Assembly: GCA_900541505.1 (NCBI GenBank)
Contig: UQKK01000005.1
Location: forward strand, 1 to 64,000
Origin: an uncultured Ruminococcus sp.
GTDB taxonomy: Bacteria > Bacillota > Clostridia > Lachnospirales > Lachnospiraceae
Reading direction: 5' to 3'
DNA length: 64,000 nt
The notes beneath the pieces are model-generated. The model was not told the DNA's origin, ran no database searches, and saw only the letters and a list, made by a program, of their open reading frames with translations. The stretch's first letter is position 1; every line of letters begins with the position of its first letter. Positions 54,220 to 61,573 of the stretch are shown here, in pieces. Made by a program: the position numbers and the translations under genes.

Positions 54220-54681
54220 TTATTCTGTCACAGCTTCCGCTGCCGGAGCTTCTGGCTTTTCTTCTGCTGCGTTTACCTCTTCCAGTACGGATGTACAGTG
54301 CGGACATCTCGTAGCATCCAGAGAAATCTCAGACTTACAGAACGGACATACCTTTGTAGTAGGAGCCTCCTCTTCTGCAGCTGCCAGTGGTTTCTTGCCG
54401 ATATCCACCAGCTTGTTGATTGCTTTTAACAGACAGAACAGAACAAATGCCATAATGAGGAAATTCACAAGTGCTGAAATAAAGCTGGAGGCAAATCCCA
54501 TCCAGTCCTGAAGGGAATAAACCTGTCCGCCTGTGACGAGATTTAAAATCGGGTTGATAAAGTTATCAGTCAGAGACGTAACAATTCCGGAGAACGCACC
54601 TCCGATGATGACACCGACTGCCATGTCCATCATGTTGCCGCGCAGGGCAAATTCCTTAAATTCTTCGATAAATTTTTTCAT
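54220..54681 (-). CDS. mscL: Large-conductance mechanosensitive channel with zinc-ribbon tail
   Basis: A 153-residue MscL that opens under membrane tension to release solutes on osmotic downshock. The N-terminus (MKKFIEEFKEFALRGNMMDM) and first pore helix (AVGVIIGGAFSGIVTSLTDN) are canonical; the second helix is ALVNFLIMAFVLFCLLKAIN. After the usual cytoplasmic helix comes an added zinc ribbon, CPFCKSEISLDATRCPHC, and an Ala/Glu/Pro tail. The ATG at 54681 has GAAAGGAATG upstream. It is monocistronic, with a consensus promoter about 165 bases upstream. Confidence 0.93.
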   Translation of the reverse strand: MKKFIEEFKEFALRGNMMDMAVGVIIGGAFSGIVTSLTDNFINPILNLVTGGQVYSLQDWMGFASSFISALVNFLIMAFVLFCLLKAINKLVDIGKKPLAAAEEEAPTTKVCPFCKSEISLDATRCPHCTSVLEEVNAAEEKPEAPAAEAVTE

Positions 54682-54843
54682 TTTGTCATTCCTTTCCCAG
54701 CGTAACCATAACAACGCTGTCTCCAGAGTATGCGGTTCCTCCGGAAAACATCATCTTTCGTGTAATCTGCCGGAAATCATGCCAAAACAGCTCCAGTGTA
54801 TAGCTAAATGAGACTGCTTGGAAAATCCGGCAACCAACCAATT

Positions 54844-54872
54844 ATTATAATGGGAGGTCATAGAACAGTCAA
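54844..54872 (-). promoter_or_regulatory. Promoter of mscL
   Basis: On the minus strand TTGACT (54867-54872), a 17-base spacer and TATAAT (54844-54849). It implies a 5' untranslated leader of about 155 bases, in which no known element was recognised. Confidence 0.75.
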
Positions 54873-54976
54873 GAAATTTACTGTTTTCGTTTTATCTTTA
54901 CGCATGTAGGCGGGGCTGTGAATATGAACCAACAGACAGAGGTCACGCTTTCGGGTTGACGGCGGTTAAGTTTATA

Positions 54977-55006
54977 TTGACAATACTGTGTGACATACAG
55001 TATAGT
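54977..55006 (+). promoter_or_regulatory. PadR promoter with overlapping operator dyad
   Basis: TTGACA (54977-54982), 18-base spacer, TATAGT (55001-55006). A perfect dyad, ATACTGT (54983-54989) and ACAGTAT (54997-55003), fills the spacer and enters the -10. PadR proteins usually bind ATGT/ACAT-type inverted repeats at their own promoters, so this is probably autorepression. Confidence 0.75.
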
Positions 55007-55030
55007 GAAATTACAAGGAGGGATACTGAT

Positions 55031-55375
55031 ATGGCAGAAGAAAAAGATATCCTGGACAATCTGGCATCGGAGCTCCACCGGGGGACTCTGATATTGTGTG
55101 TGCTAAGCCAGCTTGATAAGGCAAAATACGGCTACGCTCTTGTACAGTCACTTCAGGAGAAAAACATAGAGATTGACCCGAATACGCTCTACCCGCTTCT
55201 GCGCCGGCTGGAAAGGCAGGGGCTGCTTGAGAGTCAGTGGGAGTTAGGTGAAACAAAGCCCAGGAAATATTATAAGCGGACGATGGAGGGGGACAGAATC
55301 TATATAGAATTGAAGAAACAGTGGGAGGAGCTGTCCCGCAATGTGACACGCTTGATGAAGGAGGATAGAAAATGA
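55031..55375 (+). CDS. PadR-family transcriptional repressor
   Basis: A 114-residue PadR regulator: winged helix with YGYALVQSLQEKNIEI and the wing TLYPLLRRLERQGLLESQW, then GETKPRKYYKRTMEG, all typical of the small PadR-s subfamily. The ATG at 55031 has AAGGAGGG upstream. Its stop overlaps the next start (ATGA). The PadR plus HAAS-domain membrane protein pair is widespread in Firmicutes and is thought to respond to membrane or envelope stress; the signal is not known. Confidence 0.92.
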   Translation: MAEEKDILDNLASELHRGTLILCVLSQLDKAKYGYALVQSLQEKNIEIDPNTLYPLLRRLERQGLLESQWELGETKPRKYYKRTMEGDRIYIELKKQWEELSRNVTRLMKEDRK

Positions 55376-56358
55376 CAGAGCAGGAAAGAGAATATATGGA
55401 GCGCTATATATATGAGGCTGTGAAACGGGTGCAGAAGAAGCAGAAGAAAGAACTGGAGCTGGACCTGCGGGAGTTGATAGAGGATATGAGTGAGACAGAA
55501 TCAGTGGAAACCGTGCTGTTAAAGCTCGGAAGTCCGGCAGAGTATGCCAGGCAGTACCGTGAGGACAAAGGCTATGTGATTGGTCCGGAGTATTATGATA
55601 ATTACGTGTGGCTGCTTAAAATCGTCCTTGCCTGCGTGGCGGGAGCCGTGGTACTTTCCGGAATCCTGGAAGCGATTTTTCACTTGGATGTCCGCATGAT
55701 AGCAGGCTGTGTGGGGAATCTGCTCATGGCGGAGATGACAGCGTTTGGCGCGGTGACGCTATTGTTCGCGGCAATGGAGAGACAGAAGATACGGCTGGAT
55801 ATGAAGCTGACAGAGTGGAATCCCTCACAGTTAAAGCCTGTTCCGGTGAAAAAAGCGAGGATAAGCAGAGGGGACAGCATTGTAGGAATCATATTTATTG
55901 TGATTTTTGGCGCGCTGCTCGTATTTGCGCCGCAGCTTTTCGGCGCCTTCTCTGTAAACGGAGAGGAGATACAGTATGTCAGTGTGTTCAATCTGGAGAA
56001 ATGGTCCCTCATTTTACCGGTATTTCTGGCGAGCCTCTTCATTGGATTAGCGGATGAGGTGGTAAAACTGGCAGCGGGATGTTACTGCCGCATCGTCATG
56101 GTGAGCAGTCTCATTTCCAATATACTCTCCATGATTTTAGCAGTTATCCTGCTGAAGGTGCTGCCCTTCTGGAATCCGGATTTTAGCCGCAAAGTAGGAG
56201 AGCTCTTTGATATCGAGGCACAGAACGGCGGATTTTATAGCTTCCTGCAGAAATGGGAGAGCGGATTCTTCTCAAACCTTCTGCTCGTTATCATCTTTGC
56301 CGCGGCGTTGGGGGAGATGGCAGTGACTGTGTACAAGACCTGCCGCTATGGGGAGTGA
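55372..56358 (+). CDS. HAAS-domain membrane protein, partner of PadR
   Basis: A 328-residue protein. The first 75 residues form the helical HAAS (DUF1700-like) domain (MERYIYEAVKRVQKKQKKEL; VETVLLKLGSPAEYARQYRE). Six or so hydrophobic segments follow, beginning VWLLKIVLACVAGAVVLSGI, with a cytoplasmic or outer loop of about 50 residues between the second and third. It is translationally coupled to padR. The HAAS domain may interact directly with the regulator; no enzymatic motif is visible. Confidence 0.85.
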   Translation: MTEQEREYMERYIYEAVKRVQKKQKKELELDLRELIEDMSETESVETVLLKLGSPAEYARQYREDKGYVIGPEYYDNYVWLLKIVLACVAGAVVLSGILEAIFHLDVRMIAGCVGNLLMAEMTAFGAVTLLFAAMERQKIRLDMKLTEWNPSQLKPVPVKKARISRGDSIVGIIFIVIFGALLVFAPQLFGAFSVNGEEIQYVSVFNLEKWSLILPVFLASLFIGLADEVVKLAAGCYCRIVMVSSLISNILSMILAVILLKVLPFWNPDFSRKVGELFDIEAQNGGFYSFLQKWESGFFSNLLLVIIFAAALGEMAVTVYKTCRYGE

Positions 56359-56444
56359 GACAACGTGCAGGTGCGCGTTACAGTGCGCCCTATACACTGT
56401 ATGGCTGAACTTTTAGTACAAAACTGCGAAAATGAAAGAAAGGA

Positions 56445-56474
56445 TTGAGAAAGATTCCGCAATGATGATATAAT
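56445..56474 (+). promoter_or_regulatory. Promoter upstream of the YjbQ-family gene
   Basis: TTGAGA (56445-56450), 18-base spacer, TATAAT (56469-56474). About 140 bases of leader follow, containing GGGACAGGT...ACCTGCCC and CCCTTT...AAAGGG hairpins that match no riboswitch I recognise. Confidence 0.6.
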
Positions 56475-56615
56475 AATTGAACAGCGAGGGACAGGTCATA
56501 CGACATACCTGCCCTAAGCGGGCAACAGTTTATATTACGAGGATATCCCTTTGGAAAAAGGGACCTATTTGAAAGAACAACGAAGACAGGCATCAGGTGA
56601 AGGAGGAGTCAGACC

Positions 56616-57032
56616 TTGGTATCATATCGTAAATATCTGGAATTTAAGTTTGAAGAAAGGGAAACAATTAAGAACATCACCAACCATGTGGGGATGATTT
56701 TGGAGGAGAGCGGCGTGAAGGAGGGAATCGTCATCATTTCACCTTTGCATACGACATCCTCTGTGTTTGTAAACGATGATGAAGAAGGGCTCTTGCAGGA
56801 TACATTGGAATTTTTGGAGTCCATGATTCCTACATATAAAGTGCCCTATTACAGACACAATCAGAGTGATAAGGATGCGCCCGCCCATTTAAAGCGGAAT
56901 GTCATGGGGCGCAGCGAGATTGTCTCAGTGACGGAAGGGCGCATGGATTTGGGAAACTGGGAGCAGATTTTTTACGCGGATTTCCACGGGACCCGCAAAA
57001 AGAAGATTTGCGTCAAAGTGATGGGAGAGTAG
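56616..57032 (+). CDS. YjbQ/UPF0047-family protein
   Basis: A 138-residue YjbQ-family protein. Some members have secondary thiamine-phosphate synthase activity, but the main role is unsettled. Conserved residues: ISPLHTTSSVFVNDDEEGLL, HLKRNVMGRSEIVSVTEGR and GNWEQIFYADFHGTRKKK. The start is TTG at 56616: AGGAGGAG lies eight bases before it and the family begins exactly there. It is followed by a strong terminator and has its own promoter. Confidence 0.9.
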   Translation: MVSYRKYLEFKFEERETIKNITNHVGMILEESGVKEGIVIISPLHTTSSVFVNDDEEGLLQDTLEFLESMIPTYKVPYYRHNQSDKDAPAHLKRNVMGRSEIVSVTEGRMDLGNWEQIFYADFHGTRKKKICVKVMGE

Positions 57033-57070
57033 AGAACAGAAAAAACTGGAGATAGACGCGCAAAGCTCAC

Positions 57071-57117
57071 ACCGGTATATAGAGGAGATATAAATCCTCT
57101 ATATACCGGTTTTTTTG
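57071..57117 (+). terminator. Strong terminator after the YjbQ-family gene
   Basis: A perfect 16-bp stem (ACCGGTATATAGAGGA at 57071-57086 with TCCTCTATATACCGGT at 57095-57110) followed by seven T. Confidence 0.95.
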
Positions 57118-57309
57118 TCCACATTTTATCAGAAACGGACAGGTTAGTGTGCTGACATGTTTATATTTCAACTAATGACTTGCCTGAATTTCCATCTGTT
57201 TTTGCTGCTGATGTGTCAGTGGCGGCCTAAAATTTTATTCAGAAAAATGAAAAACAGAACTGGAAAATATTAGAAAATTTCTCGGCAGAAAATCGCGGGG
57301 TCAGAATAA

Positions 57310-57398
57310 GGCAGTATGTAAAACTTTTTTGATAATTTTTATAAGAAGAAAAAAGAAAGTGTACATACTGCCCTAAAAATAAGTGGCGCAATTAGGGC
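57310..57398. repeat. Overlapping inverted repeats in a gene-free region
   Basis: GGCAGTATGTA (57310-57320) and TACATACTGCC (57362-57372) are perfect 11-bp inverted arms around a purine/pyrimidine-biased interior that can extend the stem (ACTTT/AAAGT). The right arm overlaps a second repeat, GCCCTAA (57370-57376) with TTAGGGC (57392-57398). The two pairings exclude each other at the shared bases. The rest of 57118-57450 has no gene. Confidence 0.6.
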
Positions 57399-57450
57399 GG
57401 ATTGTTTAAAACTACGTCAAAAAAACTAAAAAATACAGGAAAAAGCCGAT

Positions 57451-57479
57451 TTGATTGTGCAAAAAAACGATGGTATTAT
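57451..57479 (+). promoter_or_regulatory. Promoter of the GlpABC-like / RuBisCO-like operon
   Basis: TTGATT (57451-57456), a 17-base spacer and TATTAT (57474-57479), 53 bases before the first ATG. Confidence 0.65.
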
Positions 57480-57531
57480 GAAGACAATTTAAGCCGGCTT
57501 GAAAAATAATATAGGAAGAGAGGCGTAAGTT

Positions 57532-59163
57532 ATGCGCGAAAATTTTGATGTGGTAGTTATCGGCGGCGGAACCACCGGAACAGGTGTCATACGAGACTTA
57601 GTGCTGCGTGGCTTTACAAACTCCCTGCTTTTAGAGAGGGACGACCTGGCTGCCGGAACTTCAGGCGGATGCCATTCTGCGTTGCACGGAGGTGCACGCT
57701 ATGCCGTTTCCGACATCCAGACTGCGAGAGAATGTCTGCAGGAAAACCAGGTCTACCGCAAAATCGTACCACAGGTAGTTGACCCGACAGACGCGATTTG
57801 GGTAGCAAAGACAGATGAACAGATGGAGTTTGCAGAAAAATGGATGAAGAACGCAGATGACATCGGTCTTCCATATGAGATTATTTCTGTGGAGGAGGCG
57901 ACCAGTGAGGAGCCGCTTCTGACGAAAGACATCCGGTTCGCACTTCGGACCATTGATACAGGATTCGACCCGTTCAGGCTGTGTATCGCACAGGCATATG
58001 ACGCAAAGAAGAAAGGTGCCACTATCCGCACACATCACGAAGTAATCGGCGCATTGATGGACGGAAAACGTGTAGTGGGCTTGAGAGTTCTCGATAAGAC
58101 AGAGAACAATATCTATGAAGTATATGCAAAACTGATTATCAATGCGGCAGGACCGTGGTGTTCACAGATTACAGAGATGGCAGGTTTCGCTATCCCGATG
58201 AAACCAAACAAAGGCTCCACCGGAGTTTACAGCATGAGACCGACAAAGACTCTGATTGGTATCTTACGTACACCGGCGGACGGCGACGGACTGGTAAGCC
58301 AGGGCTTCCAGAACACAGCGCTTCTGGGAACATCCTCCGTAGATGTGGATGACCCCGATGATGCGGACCCGGGCATGGATGAAATCAAGATTATGGAAGA
58401 CTCTGTGTCAGAGATTATTCCGGAGCTTAGAGAAGCAAGGATGCTCCGCTTCTGTACAGGTGTTCGTCCTCTTTACACTACAGGCGAAGAGACAGGACGT
58501 AATATCAGCCGCGGTATGTTCCTCTTAGACCACGAGGAGATGGAAGGCATCTCCGGTATGATTACCATCACAGGCGGAAAATACGCGACAGCTCGTCTGA
58601 TGGCAGAAGTATCCGTAGATATGGCTTGTGAGAAACTGGTCGGAAAAGTACTGCCGTGTACATCTGACAAAGAGTTCATCTACGGAGCGACAACGAAGGA
58701 AGAGGCGGAAAAAGAGGCGCAGGAGATTCACGAGAAATATCATATCTCCCGCTATGCGGCACACAAATTCACAGCCCGCTACGGAGAATTTGCAAAAACT
58801 ATCCTGGAGAAATATCCGGAACAGGCATATGTCATTGACGATGCAGTACAGATGATTGGCTCCGAGGTATGCTATTCCTTCGTAGAAGAAGATGTGGTAA
58901 ACTTCAAGGATCTGCGCCGCCGTACCAGAATCGGTATGGGACAGGATCAGGGAACCTTCTCTATCTATAAAGCCGGCGGAATCGCACAGGAGGCATTGAA
59001 TATGACTCCGGCAGAAGCAGAAGAGTGCGTACTCGGCTATGTACAGGAACGCTGGAAAGGTATCTATTTCGCGGCACAGTACGGCGACCAGCTTCCGCTG
59101 TCAGAGCTTATGCAGGAAATGTATGTCGGCATGGGCAGCTATGACGTATTAAGTTTAGAATAA
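57532..59163 (+). CDS. GlpA-like FAD oxidoreductase without iron-sulfur ligands
   Basis: A 543-residue homologue of anaerobic glycerol-3-phosphate dehydrogenase subunit A. The FAD-binding N-terminus is intact (VVVIGGGTTGTGVIRDLVLR; HGGARYAVSDIQTARECLQE), as are the catalytic-domain landmarks FDPFRL, NAAGPW and ITITGGKYATARLM. In E. coli GlpA the C-terminal BFD-type domain carries a [2Fe-2S] set as VCECE and GTCQGELC. Here the same places read EVCYSF (residues 445-450) and GQDQGTFS (470-477), so three of four ligands are gone while LRRRTRIGMG between them is kept. It is the first gene of the operon, with GAGAGGCG before the ATG. It probably oxidises a polyol phosphate or sugar-acid phosphate; whether it is still glycerol-3-phosphate is doubtful. 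Confidence 0.88.
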   Translation: MRENFDVVVIGGGTTGTGVIRDLVLRGFTNSLLLERDDLAAGTSGGCHSALHGGARYAVSDIQTARECLQENQVYRKIVPQVVDPTDAIWVAKTDEQMEFAEKWMKNADDIGLPYEIISVEEATSEEPLLTKDIRFALRTIDTGFDPFRLCIAQAYDAKKKGATIRTHHEVIGALMDGKRVVGLRVLDKTENNIYEVYAKLIINAAGPWCSQITEMAGFAIPMKPNKGSTGVYSMRPTKTLIGILRTPADGDGLVSQGFQNTALLGTSSVDVDDPDDADPGMDEIKIMEDSVSEIIPELREARMLRFCTGVRPLYTTGEETGRNISRGMFLLDHEEMEGISGMITITGGKYATARLMAEVSVDMACEKLVGKVLPCTSDKEFIYGATTKEEAEKEAQEIHEKYHISRYAAHKFTARYGEFAKTILEKYPEQAYVIDDAVQMIGSEVCYSFVEEDVVNFKDLRRRTRIGMGQDQGTFSIYKAGGIAQEALNMTPAEAEECVLGYVQERWKGIYFAAQYGDQLPLSELMQEMYVGMGSYDVLSLE

Positions 59164-59175
59164 GGAGGGCAAATC

Positions 59176-60483
59176 ATGGATGCAAAGAAAAATGATGTGC
59201 TTGTGATAGGCGGTGGGACCGCTGCCTGCGTTGCGGCAGATGCAGTCCTGGAAGCCGGAAAAAGTGTGACAATGGTTTTCCCAAATGGCGGAAGCAGTGA
59301 GGTTTCTTCCGGTACAGTGGATATCATGGGCGTGATTCCGGGAGAGAATCCGGTTCTGTGCGAAGACTATACAGAGGGTGTGGAAAAGCTCATACAGGCT
59401 TTTCCGAACCATGTTTATTCCAAATGCAAAGGGGAGTTAAAAGCAGGTGTGGACGCGCTTCTTTCCCTGGCAGAGGCAGGCGGATACATATTAAAAGGCT
59501 TTGACGGGAAAAACGCGTGGGTTCCCAACATGCTGGGAACATTCGCGGTAAACGCATATGTACCTTCTACGATGTATGAGGGCGCGGTCGTACCGGGAGC
59601 AAAGGAGAGAGTTCTCGTAGTCGGCGTCAAAGGAAATGTCAACTTCAACGCGAAGGCTTCTGCTATGTCTTACCAGCAGTACCAGAAGAAACTGGGCGGA
59701 AAGGCAGACTACTTCTCCACAGAGATTCAGATAAAGGGCTGGGGAGACAGAAGAAAGATAAGTGACGGAGAGCTGGCAGATTACCTGGACACAAAGGCAG
59801 GAAAAGAGGAACTGGTATCCATCATCAAAACCTTCTGCATGAACAACCGCTACGCGTTTGATAAGATTCTCTTCCCACCGGTACTGGGATACTTAAATTA
59901 CAACGAGATTGTGGCAGAGTTAAAAGAGGCTTGCGGATGCAAGATAGCTGAGGTGGCTGCTCTCGGAAACTCTGTAGTGGGATACCGTTTCACACGGGCC
60001 ATCTACAGAGGACTGGAGAAGAAAGGCGCAACGATACTTAGAGGCGCGACTGCCAAGAAGCTGGAAGCAGCGGACGGCGGCGTCAAGGTAGAGGCAAGAT
60101 TGGGACTTCTCGACCAGTATCATCCGGGACAGGAAGAAGTGTTCGAGGTTCCGGCAGTCGTTCTGGCGACAGGCGGATTCGTAGGCGGCGGTATCAAGGC
60201 ACGCCACACAGATGTATGGATTGAGCTTCTTGACCAGCACCTTGGAAAAGTGACCACAGACCAGTTAGACCGTGACGCTGTGAACCCTGCAGGTCAGGAC
60301 TTCATGAGAATGGGTGTGGAAGTAAATGACGATATGTCGGTAGCAGATACAAAATACAACGGGCGCGTTTTTGCATGCGGAGATGTCCTGGCAGGACACA
60401 ATTTCGCAAGCGAGAGGAGCGGAGCGGGAATCGCCGCGGCATCCGCTTACCTTGCCGGTAAAAATGCTGCAGCAAAAATATAG
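59176..60483 (+). CDS. GlpB-like flavoprotein subunit
   Basis: A 435-residue homologue of anaerobic glycerol-3-phosphate dehydrogenase subunit B. The dinucleotide fold begins VLVIGGGTAACVAADAVLEA; a second conserved block is VPAVVLATGGFVGGGIKA and the C-terminal FAD-contact region RVFACGDVLAGHNFASERSG. AAGGAGGG precedes the ATG, 12 bases after the GlpA-like gene. In the classical enzyme GlpB joins GlpA to the membrane subunit GlpC; all three homologues are present here in the same order. Confidence 0.87.
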   Translation: MDAKKNDVLVIGGGTAACVAADAVLEAGKSVTMVFPNGGSSEVSSGTVDIMGVIPGENPVLCEDYTEGVEKLIQAFPNHVYSKCKGELKAGVDALLSLAEAGGYILKGFDGKNAWVPNMLGTFAVNAYVPSTMYEGAVVPGAKERVLVVGVKGNVNFNAKASAMSYQQYQKKLGGKADYFSTEIQIKGWGDRRKISDGELADYLDTKAGKEELVSIIKTFCMNNRYAFDKILFPPVLGYLNYNEIVAELKEACGCKIAEVAALGNSVVGYRFTRAIYRGLEKKGATILRGATAKKLEAADGGVKVEARLGLLDQYHPGQEEVFEVPAVVLATGGFVGGGIKARHTDVWIELLDQHLGKVTTDQLDRDAVNPAGQDFMRMGVEVNDDMSVADTKYNGRVFACGDVLAGHNFASERSGAGIAAASAYLAGKNAAAKI

Positions 60484-60500
60484 GAAATGGGGGAAAGGCA

Positions 60501-61526
60501 ATGGCAACACAAGAATTTTCAAAGTTATATTACAGGACATCCAACTGTCTGACAAGTGATATCATTGCGGATTTCGCTCCGGTCAGCCGTGTGATGGGAG
60601 TGGACACTTCCACAGGCATGGGAGCAGTCTTCACAGCCATGGGTACCCGTTTTGATATGCAGTATGTGGCAAAAGAAGCATTTATGGCAACGGACAGCTA
60701 CGAGTCCGATACACGCAGCATCGATGACACTCCGGTAGCGGAAGTGATGCGCTATGTCCGCAGCGAGATTATCAAGGGAGACAAAGTTCCCGAAAGATAT
60801 CAGGCGTTTGTGGACAGCGTCCTGAAAAACGAGAGCGTATACGCGCAGTACAAAGAGTACAGCGCGGGAGAGGAAAACGCGGATGTGATTTTCCTCATCA
60901 GCCCGGCAGAGACGGACCCTGAGAAGACAGCGGCGAATTTCGCTTCTGTTTGTGAGAAAGCGGGAAAGAAAGCTTACTGCACGAACAAATACAAAGACGG
61001 CGGCTACCTTCTGCTCCAGCTTGGACAGACCGATGCGGCAAATACATATGCGGACGGCATAAAAGAGGGACTTGCTAAATATGATAGTGTTATAACAGAT
61101 GACAGCTATGTATTAGATACCCTGCTCATTCAGTTCCCGGAATGTGCGGATAAGATTCAGTTCATCGACGCATTCCTGGCAGATAATGGCATCAAGGCGG
61201 CAGGAAAAGACAAAGTGGTTCTGCACGAGAGCGGTGTTATCGAGAGACTCTATCCCGCGAGAAAGGCGGACTATCAGGCAATTCTTCCTGAGGCGGACGT
61301 TATCCTGCCGAAGCGCAGCGGATATGATGTGACAGATTCCGGACTGGCGGGAGGATTGGGACTTGCAGAGCCGGAGAATTTGATGGCAATCTCCGCGCGC
61401 AGGATGGAAGATTTAACTGAGGCAGAGCACGATGTCATCGTGACACCGTGTGCGTGCGAGGCAGTGGGACTGAACTGCTCCGAAAAAGAGAAGGTTATGA
61501 CACTGTTAGATTACATTTGCAAATAG
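60501..61526 (+). CDS. GlpC/HdrD-like subunit stripped of cluster cysteines
   Basis: A 341-residue protein aligned by position and motif to GlpC, the iron-sulfur membrane-anchor subunit. The usual first ferredoxin motif (C-x2-C-x2-C-x3-CPVSRV) is here NCLTSDIIADFAPVSRV (residues 15-31): the PVSRV end survives but only one Cys remains. The second ferredoxin motif reads SYESDTRSIDDTPVAEVM, with none. Two CCG-like domains follow in outline (DSVITDDSYVLDTLLIQFPE; DVIVTPCACEAVGL), but the CCG itself is replaced by DSGLAGGLG. Remaining Cys are few (317, 319, 326, 340 at the end). It therefore probably binds no conventional 4Fe-4S cluster. Its role may be structural or adaptor. Very unusual. Confidence 0.72.
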   Translation: MATQEFSKLYYRTSNCLTSDIIADFAPVSRVMGVDTSTGMGAVFTAMGTRFDMQYVAKEAFMATDSYESDTRSIDDTPVAEVMRYVRSEIIKGDKVPERYQAFVDSVLKNESVYAQYKEYSAGEENADVIFLISPAETDPEKTAANFASVCEKAGKKAYCTNKYKDGGYLLLQLGQTDAANTYADGIKEGLAKYDSVITDDSYVLDTLLIQFPECADKIQFIDAFLADNGIKAAGKDKVVLHESGVIERLYPARKADYQAILPEADVILPKRSGYDVTDSGLAGGLGLAEPENLMAISARRMEDLTEAEHDVIVTPCACEAVGLNCSEKEKVMTLLDYICK

Positions 61527-61573
61527 ACGGCGTGATACTAAGAACAATTTAAAAATATAAGGAGGAAACCACA

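Noticed and set aside
54056..54511. A 151-codon plus-strand frame over the mscL end
   Set aside because: Overlaps the terminator hairpins and the mscL coding strand in antisense; no independent support.
57532..61526. Ordinary anaerobic glycerol-3-phosphate dehydrogenase GlpABC
   Set aside because: The fold and order match, but the iron-sulfur ligands needed for electron transfer are absent in GlpA and GlpC homologues, so the standard name would mislead.
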